This document shows, piece by piece, positions 53,337-61,687 of a stretch of 64,000 bases of DNA (positions are counted from its first letter, which is position 1; the number at the start of each line of letters is the position of its first letter). The notes under the pieces are model-generated. The model was not told where the DNA came from. It was given only the letters and a program-made list of their open reading frames with translations, and searched no databases. The position numbers and the translations under genes are program-made. The stretch covers positions 62,001 to 126,000 of the forward strand of contig CAMCFT010000006.1 in NCBI GenBank assembly GCA_945874225.1, read 5' to 3'. This DNA comes from Flavobacterium psychrophilum. GTDB taxonomy: Bacteria; Bacteroidota; Bacteroidia; Flavobacteriales; Flavobacteriaceae.

Positions 53337-53344
53337 TAAATTTG
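53337..53344 (+). promoter_or_regulatory. Candidate -7 element for the nagB-type gene
   Basis: TAAATTTG fits TANNTTTG and lies 156 bases before the ATG, after the esterase terminator. The -33 element is unclear. Confidence 0.3.
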
Positions 53345-53499
53345 GCAGAACTATGAAATTTTTATTGACCTTTATTGATAAAAATAATAAAAACATTATG
53401 CGTAAATTGAAGAATATAATACGCGTATTCCTAATTCTAGTTTTATATTTAGAAATAGATTTGTAACATTGATTAAACAAAATAAACTCTTACAACAAA

Positions 53500-55431
53500 A
53501 TGCAAAATCAAGACAACACCAGTTTAGCTATTTCCCACAAAGAACCAGGACAGTTTGAAGAAACAAGATTTGAAAAAATTCACAATACCATTTTCAAATC
53601 TTCAGAAATTGCATCCAAAATAGTGGCACAGGAAATAGCGAGCTTAATTAGGGAAAAACAATCCAAAAACGAGAACTGCATTTTAGGACTTGCCACAGGT
53701 TCTTCACCTATAAAAGTTTATGAAGAGTTAATCAGGTTACATCAGGAAGAAGGATTGAGTTTTTACAACGTAATCACATTTAATCTTGATGAATATTATC
53801 CAATGGAAAAAGATAATGTAGAAAGTTACCACTATTTTATGCACGAAAATTTATTCAAGCATATTGATATAAAACCTGAAAATATACATATTCCGGACGG
53901 AATGATTGCCCAAGAAAATCTAGACCAATATTGTTTGTCTTATGAAGCAGCTATTCTAAAAGCGGGAGGATTAGATTTTCAATTACTTGGCATTGGCCGA
54001 ACAGGACATATTGGATTTAACGAACCGGGTTCACATTCTAATTCAGGAACAAGAAGTATTACATTAAACCATATTACAAGAGTTGATGCCTCTGCATCCT
54101 TTTTAGGAATAAATAATGTACCCCGCAGGGCAATAACAATGGGAATTGGAACCATAAAAAAAGCAAAAAGAATTGTGCTTTTAGCTTGGGGAGAAAACAA
54201 AGCATCCATCATTAAAGAAACTATTGAAGGTGATGTTTCGTCACAAGTTCCGGCAACTTATTTACAAATTCATAACAATACCACTTTTGTAATGGATACA
54301 GAAGCTGCGTCAGAACTTACCCGCATAAAAACACCTTGGTTAGTTTCCACTTGCATTTGGACAGAAGAGTTAAAAAGCAGTGCCATTGTGTGGCTATGTG
54401 AAAAAGCAAGAAAACCTGTTTTGAAGCTAAATGACAAAGATTACAATGACAATGGAATGTCAGGATTACTTGCAGAAGAAGGTCTTGCATACGATTTAAA
54501 CATAAAAATGTTTAATAAATTGCAACATACTATCACCGGATGGCCAGGAGGAAAACCAAATGCTGATGATGAAAACAGACCAGAAAGAGCTATGCCAAAG
54601 AAGAAAAGAGTAATCATTTTTAGTCCTCATCCTGATGATGATGTAATTTCTATGGGTGGAACATTTGATAGATTAGTTGAGCAAGGTCACGAGGTACACG
54701 TAACTTATCAAACCTCAGGAAATATAGCAGTTTCAGACGAAGAAGCTTTGCGTTATGCCGAAGTCGCCCTTGATATTGCTGACGAAAATAATAAAACCAT
54801 AAAAAATGTAATTCTCGCTTTGCAAACTCGAAAAATCAGCAAAAATGATGAATTAACTATTCGCAAAATAAAAGGACAGATTAGGAGAAAAGAATCATTG
54901 GGAGCAACTCGTTTTTTAGGACTTCCGGACAATCAGGTTCACTTTTTAGATATGCCTTTTTATGAAACGGGAACCGTCAAAAAAAATAATCTTAGTGATG
55001 AAGATATTGAAATTGTAAGCAACCTAATTATGAAGATTAAACCCCATCAAATTTATGCTGCAGGCGATTTAGCAGATCCGCACGGAACACACAAAGTTTG
55101 TTTGGATGCTATTTTTGCAGCTATAGAAAAATTAAAATCAAACCCATTTTTAAAAGATTGTTGGGTTTGGCTATACCGCGGTGCTTGGCACGAATGGGAA
55201 CCACAAGAAATTGAAATGGCAGTGCCAATGAGTGAAGATCAGGTTTTAAAGAAACGAAAAGCAATTTTTTACCATCAATCCCAAAAAGATTCTGTGATGT
55301 TTCAAGGAGAAGATTCGAGAGAGTTTTGGGTAAGAGTTGAAGAACGCACAAAAAACACCGCTGATAAATACAATGCCTTAGGTCTTGCAGAATACACAGC
55401 GATGGAAGCGTTTAAACGTTATTATTTTTGA
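53500..55431 (+). CDS. nagB: Glucosamine-6-phosphate deaminase fused to PIG-L-type deacetylase domain
   Basis: A 643-residue cytoplasmic fusion. Residues about 20-290 are NagB-like: LGLATGSSPIKVYEELI (phosphate loop), FNLDEYYPM (D97, equivalent to E. coli D72) and GIGRTGHIGFNEPGS (H170, E175). From about residue 368 a PIG-L/LmbE-type zinc deacetylase domain follows with FSPHPDDDV (H377, D379-D381) and DPHGTHKVC (H528, H531). The two domains together could deacetylate GlcNAc-6-P-like substrates and deaminate GlcN-6-P to Fru-6-P and ammonia. Long two-domain versions are common in Bacteroidota. In the NagB motif E. coli has GNDGH, here GRTGH, so the catalytic D141 position is Thr168. It ends in a strong terminator ahead of the GH2 gene. 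Confidence 0.88.
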   Translation: MQNQDNTSLAISHKEPGQFEETRFEKIHNTIFKSSEIASKIVAQEIASLIREKQSKNENCILGLATGSSPIKVYEELIRLHQEEGLSFYNVITFNLDEYYPMEKDNVESYHYFMHENLFKHIDIKPENIHIPDGMIAQENLDQYCLSYEAAILKAGGLDFQLLGIGRTGHIGFNEPGSHSNSGTRSITLNHITRVDASASFLGINNVPRRAITMGIGTIKKAKRIVLLAWGENKASIIKETIEGDVSSQVPATYLQIHNNTTFVMDTEAASELTRIKTPWLVSTCIWTEELKSSAIVWLCEKARKPVLKLNDKDYNDNGMSGLLAEEGLAYDLNIKMFNKLQHTITGWPGGKPNADDENRPERAMPKKKRVIIFSPHPDDDVISMGGTFDRLVEQGHEVHVTYQTSGNIAVSDEEALRYAEVALDIADENNKTIKNVILALQTRKISKNDELTIRKIKGQIRRKESLGATRFLGLPDNQVHFLDMPFYETGTVKKNNLSDEDIEIVSNLIMKIKPHQIYAAGDLADPHGTHKVCLDAIFAAIEKLKSNPFLKDCWVWLYRGAWHEWEPQEIEMAVPMSEDQVLKKRKAIFYHQSQKDSVMFQGEDSREFWVRVEERTKNTADKYNALGLAEYTAMEAFKRYYF

Positions 55432-55461
55432 AAAGTTTTGGTTAGCTTTTTAGTTTGATTC

Positions 55462-55498
55462 TCCTTGCAGGTTTAAAATAAACTTGCAAGGATTTTTT
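55462..55498 (+). terminator. Rho-independent terminator after nagB
   Basis: A 14-bp stem (tccttgcaggttta against taaacttgcaagga, one G-T pair) with a 3-base loop is followed by TTTTTT. Its ccttgcagg core is shared with the nested repeat at 51164, so it may derive from the same repeat family. Confidence 0.85.
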
Positions 55499-55543
55499 AA
55501 AAAAATACAATTGAAAGGATAAAAAAAAATAATTTATAAAAAA

Positions 55544-58168
55544 ATGAAAAAAATATCAAATACAATAATTCTATTGCTAATAATTGCCTTTTCGTTCCAA
55601 TCTTTTGCAGGAACAAAAGCCACTAATTCAAGCCGAATACAATTAGATAAAAATTGGAAAGTTCAACAAAACAAGAAAGTTTCAAGCGATGGAACTTCCA
55701 TTTCTTCGTTAGGAAATAATTCTGAAAGTTGGTATGCTGCAAGCGTCCCTTCAACCGTCATGGGAGTTTTGACTGCCAATGGGTTGTACACAGACATATT
55801 TGTTGGCGATAATTATACAAAAATTGACAAAACCCAATTTGATGATTCCTGGTGGTACAAAACCGTATTTGATTTACCAAACATTAATACTGAAAACAAC
55901 ATTTCTCTTCATTTTGACGGAATAAATTATTATGCTAATATCTGGCTAAACGGAAAATTAATAGCCTCACGCGACAAAGTTTTTGGAACTTTCAGGCAAT
56001 TTGCATTTGACATTACTGCTTTAGCCAAAAAGAAAGGAAACGTTCTTGCTGTTGAAATATTTCGGGCACAACCAGGCGATTTTAATACCGGTTTTGTGGA
56101 TTGGAACCCAAGACCTTTGGATGAAAATATGGGGATTTGGCGTCCAGTTTATGTTGAAATTGATGGCAAAGTGGGGTTAAAAAACTCGGCTGTTCAATCA
56201 AAAGTAAATACAGCAACACTCAAAGAAGCTTGGCTGACCGTTAAAACTGAACTCGAAAATCACACTTCAGAAATAATTTCTGGAACATTAGTGGGGAGAA
56301 TTGGAAAGAACGAATTTCGTTATCCTGTAAAATTAAACCCGAATGAAACAAAGGATTTATCTTTAACTTCAAAGGAAATTGCCTCTTTATATGTTAAAAA
56401 TCCAAAACTTTGGTGGTGTAATAATCTCGGCGAACCCAATTTACAAAAGCTTTCCCTTCGTTTTGAAACCAATAAAAACATATCAGATTCCGATGAAATC
56501 GTTTTTGGAATTCGGGAAATAGAAACTTATTTCACTCCTGAAGGTCACAAAGGCTTTATACTTAATGGCAAGAAAACATTAATCAAAGGAGCAGGTTGGA
56601 CAGACGATATTTTCCTTAGAGACAATAAACAGAGTTTAGAAACCCAATTGCAATATGTAAAACACATGAATCTAAATACTTTGCGATTCGAGAGTATTTG
56701 GGGAACTTCACAAGATACATATGATTTGTGCGATAAATATGGGATTTTGGCAATGGTTGGCTGGAGTTGCCAATGGGAATGGGAAGAATATTTAGGAAAA
56801 CCCTGCGATGCTTTTGGCGGAATTCAAACAGAAGCTGATGTCAATCTTGCACTCGAATCTTTAACTGACCAAATCCATTGGTTAAGAAATCATCCGAGTA
56901 TTTTTGTTTGGTTTTTAGGAAGTGATAAATTACCAAAACCCGAATTGGAAATCAAATATAAAAACTTGATTGAAAAATTAGACAATCGCCCTTATCTATT
57001 GACTGCAGGAACAAGAACCAGCGAAATAAGCGGACCGGTTGGCGTAAAAATGAATGGTCCTTATGAATATGTTTCTCCGAATTATTGGTTTGAAGATACT
57101 AAAAATGGAGGTGCTTTTGGTTTTAACACCGAAACTTCTCCTGGAGCAGCAATTCCTTCTTTGGAAAGCATTAAAAAAATGATTCCAGAAGACAAACTTT
57201 GGCCAATAAATTCGGACTGGAATTATCATTGTACCCATTCGGCGGTAGCGTTTAAAAACTTGGATGTAAATACTTCGATGATTGATAATCGCTACGGAAA
57301 AGCCAAAGATTTAAACGATTATTTATTGAAATCCGATGTTCTTGGATATGAAGCGATGAGTGGAATGTTTGAAGGGTTCAGGGCTCGAATTCCACAATCA
57401 ACTGGTATTATTCAATGGATGCTGAACTCAGCTTGGCCATCTTTTTACTGGCAATTGTATGATTATTATTTGCTGCCAACTTCTAGTTATTATGCCACTC
57501 GAAAAGCAAACAACATCAACCAATTGATTTATGATTATGCTAAAAATGAAATTGTTGCTGTAAATGAATCATTGGCTTCAGAAACAAATCTTAAAGCGCA
57601 GATTCAGGTTTTTGATTATAATTCCAAATTATTAAAGACCGAAACTGTTCCTTTTGACATCAATTCAATTACGTCTAAATCGATTCTTCAATTGGGAAAT
57701 TATTCTGAAAATGTATTTTTAGACTTGAAATTATTTGATAAAAATGGAATTCAAATTGCATCCAATTTTTATTGGTTGTCCAATAAAAAGGATGTTTTTG
57801 ACTGGGACAAAACTTTTTGGGGTAATACACCTCTTAAAGAATATGCCGATTTCAACAAATTAAATGAATTGCCGAAATCTGAAATTGACACAAAATATAG
57901 CTCAAAAACCGTTGGAAATAATTCGGAATTAAGTGTCACTTTAGAAAATTCAAATTCAAAATTGGGCTTTTTCATCAATTTAAAAGTTATGGACGATGCT
58001 GGAAAAACGATTTTTCCGGTTTTTTGGGATGATAATTTTATCAGCGTTTTACCCAATGGAAGAAGAACAATCAAATGTATTATTCCAAAGAATTTGATTT
58101 CAAATACTAAAATACATCTGATAATTTCGGGTTGGAATGTAAACGAAAAAACATACGTAATTGAGTAA
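55544..58168 (+). CDS. GH2 exo-beta-D-glucosaminidase-like hydrolase
   Basis: An 874-residue secreted enzyme (signal peptide 1-23, SFAG). Order: sugar-binding jelly roll (about 30-210, WYAASVPSTVMGVLTANGLY), immunoglobulin-like domain (about 215-325), GH2 TIM barrel (about 330-610) and further beta-sandwich domains (about 680-874). The acid/base position reads WFLGSDKLP (D461) rather than the NE of most GH2, and the nucleophile is in FNTETSPG (E530). This Asp/Glu pair and the spacing match exo-chitosanase CsxA-type GH2 (D469/E541). It should release GlcN from chitosan oligosaccharides. Linked to the XylR-type regulator 64 bp downstream and NagB upstream, it fits glucosamine utilisation. Confidence 0.85.
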   Translation: MKKISNTIILLLIIAFSFQSFAGTKATNSSRIQLDKNWKVQQNKKVSSDGTSISSLGNNSESWYAASVPSTVMGVLTANGLYTDIFVGDNYTKIDKTQFDDSWWYKTVFDLPNINTENNISLHFDGINYYANIWLNGKLIASRDKVFGTFRQFAFDITALAKKKGNVLAVEIFRAQPGDFNTGFVDWNPRPLDENMGIWRPVYVEIDGKVGLKNSAVQSKVNTATLKEAWLTVKTELENHTSEIISGTLVGRIGKNEFRYPVKLNPNETKDLSLTSKEIASLYVKNPKLWWCNNLGEPNLQKLSLRFETNKNISDSDEIVFGIREIETYFTPEGHKGFILNGKKTLIKGAGWTDDIFLRDNKQSLETQLQYVKHMNLNTLRFESIWGTSQDTYDLCDKYGILAMVGWSCQWEWEEYLGKPCDAFGGIQTEADVNLALESLTDQIHWLRNHPSIFVWFLGSDKLPKPELEIKYKNLIEKLDNRPYLLTAGTRTSEISGPVGVKMNGPYEYVSPNYWFEDTKNGGAFGFNTETSPGAAIPSLESIKKMIPEDKLWPINSDWNYHCTHSAVAFKNLDVNTSMIDNRYGKAKDLNDYLLKSDVLGYEAMSGMFEGFRARIPQSTGIIQWMLNSAWPSFYWQLYDYYLLPTSSYYATRKANNINQLIYDYAKNEIVAVNESLASETNLKAQIQVFDYNSKLLKTETVPFDINSITSKSILQLGNYSENVFLDLKLFDKNGIQIASNFYWLSNKKDVFDWDKTFWGNTPLKEYADFNKLNELPKSEIDTKYSSKTVGNNSELSVTLENSNSKLGFFINLKVMDDAGKTIFPVFWDDNFISVLPNGRRTIKCIIPKNLISNTKIHLIISGWNVNEKTYVIE

Positions 58169-58232
58169 AAAGGAAAGTTTTTTAGAAGCAAATTTATTAA
58201 GTAACTTTGGCGATGCTAAACTTGATAAATCA

Positions 58233-59390
58233 ATGTATAAAATAATTTTACTTATAGATTTAACCGAAGATTACGGCAAAAGTCTCTTAAAAGGAATTAC
58301 AAAATATTCAAAGGAACATGGCCCATGGTTGTTTTGCAGAATGCCGATGCATTATAGAGAAAATCTCTCTATGGATAACATTATCAAATTTGCAAAAGAA
58401 TGGAAAGCTGATGGGATTATTGCACAATTTTATAATCACGCCGATATAAAAAAATTGGTTGACACCAAAATTCCAGTGATTGTCGAAGATTTTAAAGAAC
58501 GTTTTGAAGAATTCCCAAACATTACCGGAGGTTATTTTGAAACGGGGCAAATGGGCGCAAAATATTTCATTAACAAAGGATATAAAAATTTTGCTTTTTA
58601 TGGATTTGACAACATTGTCTGGTCTAGAGAAAGAGCCGAAGGATTTGAAGATTCAGTGAAAAAACAAGGGGAAAAAGTACATTTTTTTAGTCCAAAAAAA
58701 ATTGCACACCGTGAATTATGGTTTTACAAACCTACTGCACTAAGTAAATGGCTCACATCGTTGCCAAAACCCGTTGCTATTATGTCATGTGATGATGAAA
58801 GAGCACAAAACATCACCGAAGCTTGCAAACACTCTAAAATAAAAATTCCTGAAGAAGTAGCGGTTTTAGGAGTTGACAATGATGAAATTACGTGCAATTT
58901 ATCAGACCCTCCTTTATCCAGCATTGGGTTAGATACGGAACAAGGTGGTTATGAAGCTGCAAAATTAATGCAACTGATGATAGAAAACAAAGATCAGGAA
59001 ATTTATGACATTACTGTAAAACCCACCACAATTATCACAAGACAATCTACTGATATTTGTGCTACAACAGACAAACAAATTTCCAAGGCTTTAAATTTTA
59101 TTCACCAAAATATAGAAAATAATATAAATGTGGAAGATGTCCTCAAAAAGGTATCCATCTCCAGAAGAGCTCTTGAAAAGAGATTTCTTGATGTCACAGG
59201 TTCCGCAATTTATAAATATATTTGCCAATTAAGAATTCAGAAGTTTTCAGACAGACTCCTTGAATCCGAGAAATCAATTTATGAAATTTCCATTGAACTT
59301 GGATATAATGACAATAAAAATCTTTCTAGATTATTTAAACAAATAAACGGATGTACACCTTTACAGTACAGAAAAGCCAAAGCTAAATAA
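58233..59390 (+). CDS. XylR-type AraC-family transcriptional regulator
   Basis: A 385-residue cytoplasmic regulator. The start ATG at 58233 (MYKIILLIDLTEDYGKSLL) is chosen over a TTG at 58161 that overlaps the GH2 end, because XylR homologs begin exactly this way. Residues about 1-270 are a LacI/periplasmic-binding-like sugar sensor with VAVLGVDNDEITCNLSDPPL and the typical GLDTEQGGYEAAKLM. Residues about 280-385 are the AraC-type double HTH (VSISRRALEKRFLDVTG; IAYEL-like YEISIELGYNDNKNLSRLFK). XylR relatives in Bacteroidota control sugar loci by sensing a cytoplasmic monosaccharide. It converges with the ROK gene by only 9 bp. The likely targets are the amino-sugar genes on both sides; ligand unknown. 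Confidence 0.9.
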   Translation: MYKIILLIDLTEDYGKSLLKGITKYSKEHGPWLFCRMPMHYRENLSMDNIIKFAKEWKADGIIAQFYNHADIKKLVDTKIPVIVEDFKERFEEFPNITGGYFETGQMGAKYFINKGYKNFAFYGFDNIVWSRERAEGFEDSVKKQGEKVHFFSPKKIAHRELWFYKPTALSKWLTSLPKPVAIMSCDDERAQNITEACKHSKIKIPEEVAVLGVDNDEITCNLSDPPLSSIGLDTEQGGYEAAKLMQLMIENKDQEIYDITVKPTTIITRQSTDICATTDKQISKALNFIHQNIENNINVEDVLKKVSISRRALEKRFLDVTGSAIYKYICQLRIQKFSDRLLESEKSIYEISIELGYNDNKNLSRLFKQINGCTPLQYRKAKAK

Positions 59391-59399
59391 GTAAAATAT

Positions 59400-60266
59400 T
59401 TATTTTGGCAAAACAGAATTTTCCACATCTTGAAAACAAAGTGATGCTGCTCCTAAAATGGCTATTCCCTCTTGATTTGATGTCTCAATTTTTAAATCTT
59501 CAATTTGTTTTTGATAGGCAAATGATTTCAGGGACAACTCCATAGATTCCTTGAAAAGAGAAAAAGACTTGCTTATGGAACCTCCAAGAATAATCGCTTC
59601 TGGAGCATACATATACAAAATAGACTTGATGCATTCTCCTAAATGTAATCCAAATTCAGAATAAGCCTGTAAAGCCTTTTCGTCTCCTTCAGCTGCGTTC
59701 AAACTTAATTCCTCTGCGGTTTGATGATAATTTTTAGAAAAGAAAAAACTACTGGAATATTCTTCCATAATTCCGTCTTTATAAGCCAACATCCCTACTT
59801 CTCCTGCACCACAAAGAACGCCATTATACAAGTTGTTATTAATAATTATTCCCATACCTATTCCGGTTCCAATAGAAAGTCCAATGAAATTTTCATAGTC
59901 TTTTCCTTTGCCAAATATTTTTTCTCCTAATGCAAAACAATTGGCATCATTATTCAGATAAACAGGAAGATTATAGCGTTGTTCCACTATTTCTTTCAAA
60001 GCCACTTCTTTCCAGGAAGGGATGTTTTGCACATCATAAACAACTCCTGTTATGGGGTCTACAACTGCCGGAACTCCAATCCCAATAGCGGTAACATCTG
60101 AATTAATAATACTGTCTATTGCTTCAAAAAGCGAGAAAAGAGTTTCCTCCTCTGTAGCTTTACTATCGACACAATTAAAAGTTTGTTTTACTATGACACC
60201 ATTCTCCACCCGACCAATTTTTAGGTAAGTTCCTCCAATATCAATTCCTAATACTATATCGTTCAT
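59400..60266 (-). CDS. ROK-family sugar kinase
   Basis: A 288-residue cytoplasmic kinase of the ROK family (glucokinase/N-acetylglucosamine kinase type). Visible: ATP-binding DIGGTYLKIGR (from D9), the catalytic Asp in NNDANCFALGE and GLSIGTGIGMGIIINN. The CxCGxxGCxE zinc motif of most ROK kinases is missing. GAGEVGMLAYKDGIMEEYSS stands in its place, so folding without structural zinc is expected. It lies 2 bp after the MFS permease gene, which suggests that the imported sugar is phosphorylated by it. GlcNAc, GlcN or glucose are all possible. Confidence 0.85.
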   Translation of the reverse strand: MNDIVLGIDIGGTYLKIGRVENGVIVKQTFNCVDSKATEEETLFSLFEAIDSIINSDVTAIGIGVPAVVDPITGVVYDVQNIPSWKEVALKEIVEQRYNLPVYLNNDANCFALGEKIFGKGKDYENFIGLSIGTGIGMGIIINNNLYNGVLCGAGEVGMLAYKDGIMEEYSSSFFFSKNYHQTAEELSLNAAEGDEKALQAYSEFGLHLGECIKSILYMYAPEAIILGGSISKSFSLFKESMELSLKSFAYQKQIEDLKIETSNQEGIAILGAASLCFQDVENSVLPK

Positions 60267-60268
60267 AA

Positions 60269-61537
60269 TTATAAATTCAATTTTTTTAAACTAATTGTTT
60301 TATTGTTTACCAATGGAGAAGCCCAAAATCCAATTGATAAAACAAATCCCATTGGAATCAACAGAAAAAACATTCCAGTTTTAAGGTTTGTTAATTCCCC
60401 TATCCAACCAATAATAAAGGGTATAATGGCAGCACCGGTAATTCCTGTGCATAAAATTCCGGATAAGGAACCGTGGTGAGTACTTACAGAATTTAATGCC
60501 AAAGAAAAGATGATTGACCACATCACTGATATGAAAAAACCAACTAAAGGGAAACAAATCAGAGCAACTTCGGCACTTCCGTTTAATGCAAACAACAAAG
60601 AAGTAATAGCCGCTATTGTTGCCACAATTAAAATTTTCCGGCTATCCATTAATTTCAACAAAACCAAGCCCAATAGACAACCAACAGTAAGCATTGCCCA
60701 AAAATAGGCTACAGTATTTGCCCCAATAGTTTTTTCATCAAAGCCATGATATTGCTTTAAAAATTGCGAAATCCAATTCCCTATTCCTTGTTCAATACCC
60801 GTATAACAAAAAATGGAAATAAAGAAAAGAAACGTCCATTTGTTCTTTAAAAGATCCAGATAAGAACTAGAATCACCCGCTTTTTCATCATCATTTTTAT
60901 TAAAATCAGGATACTTAGTTGATAGCACAACAAGAAATAAAGCAAAACAAATCACCAAAAAAACAACATACAAGGATGCCCAAGGCATATTGTTTGGAAC
61001 TGAACTTCTCAATATATCAGTAAAAAAGTTTTCTTCAGAATTTGTTATTACTATTTTTTGATACAAATAAGGGCTTGCAAAAGAAGCCAGACCGAATACT
61101 ACTTGCGCCAATACGGAGTTAAATGCAAAATGCTCTTCGCCACCTGCCACTCGAAGCATCGGATTGATAACCACTTGCAAAACAGCCATACAACAGCCCA
61201 AACAGAAAAGCGTCACACTAAAAACAACATAGCCCGGAAAAATTACAAAACCTAATGAAGCAATCATCATTACCAAAAAAGAAACAGCCAATAATTTCTT
61301 GTCATTGTATCTTTCAGAGAGAAATCCAGCAGGAATTGACATCACTCCATAAGCAATAAAAAAGGAGAAAGGCAACAAACCTGTTAGTGTTAAACTCAAG
61401 TCAAAACTTGTCTTTACATCAACAATTATAGAATTTAAAATGTTGGTAATAAATGAAATCACAAAGAAAATTAACATTATCAAAGCGATAATTGTATAAT
61501 AAATTTTAGGTTTAGAAATATCTTTTTTTATACTCAT
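60269..61537 (-). CDS. FHS-family sugar MFS permease (NagP/FucP-like)
   Basis: A 422-residue inner-membrane transporter with about twelve hydrophobic segments. The motif GVMSIPAGFLSERYNDKKLLA in the loop after helix 2 is that of the FHS branch of the major facilitator superfamily (sugar-proton symporters of the FucP, GlcP and NagP type). Also seen are CMAVLQVVINPMLRVAGGEE and the amphipathic central loop FNKNDDEKAGDS. Next to the ROK kinase (2 bp) and the hexosaminidase (150 bp upstream), the likely cargo is GlcNAc or a related hexosamine. Sugar identity is inferred from position only. Confidence 0.88.
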   Translation of the reverse strand: MSIKKDISKPKIYYTIIALIMLIFFVISFITNILNSIIVDVKTSFDLSLTLTGLLPFSFFIAYGVMSIPAGFLSERYNDKKLLAVSFLVMMIASLGFVIFPGYVVFSVTLFCLGCCMAVLQVVINPMLRVAGGEEHFAFNSVLAQVVFGLASFASPYLYQKIVITNSEENFFTDILRSSVPNNMPWASLYVVFLVICFALFLVVLSTKYPDFNKNDDEKAGDSSSYLDLLKNKWTFLFFISIFCYTGIEQGIGNWISQFLKQYHGFDEKTIGANTVAYFWAMLTVGCLLGLVLLKLMDSRKILIVATIAAITSLLFALNGSAEVALICFPLVGFFISVMWSIIFSLALNSVSTHHGSLSGILCTGITGAAIIPFIIGWIGELTNLKTGMFFLLIPMGFVLSIGFWASPLVNNKTISLKKLNL

Positions 61538-61610
61538 TTATTATTATTTGTTGATTCAGTCATAAACGGTTTCTTTATACAATAGTACCATAACTTCTAT
61601 AGTTTGAATG

Positions 61611-61652
61611 CTGATTCTGCGTATTTTTATATTCAAAAAACGCAAGAATCAG
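61611..61652. repeat. Inverted repeat between hexosaminidase and MFS genes
   Basis: The arms ctgattctgcg and cgcaagaatcag pair with a single bulge over a 19-base AT-rich loop. No T run follows the stem on the minus strand. It may be an operator for the local regulator or a transcript-processing hairpin in the operon. Confidence 0.35.
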
Positions 61653-61687
61653 TTAATATAAAACAAACAACCTTAGATGCAGTTTTA

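Noticed and set aside
58161..58163. TTG start for the XylR-type regulator, overlapping GH2
   Set aside because: Homologs begin at the MYKIILLID segment (ATG at 58233), and the extra 24 residues have no family match.
57769..58191. Open frame of 140 codons on the minus strand at the GH2 end
   Set aside because: Antisense to the clear C-terminal beta-sandwich of GH2, with no recognisable product.
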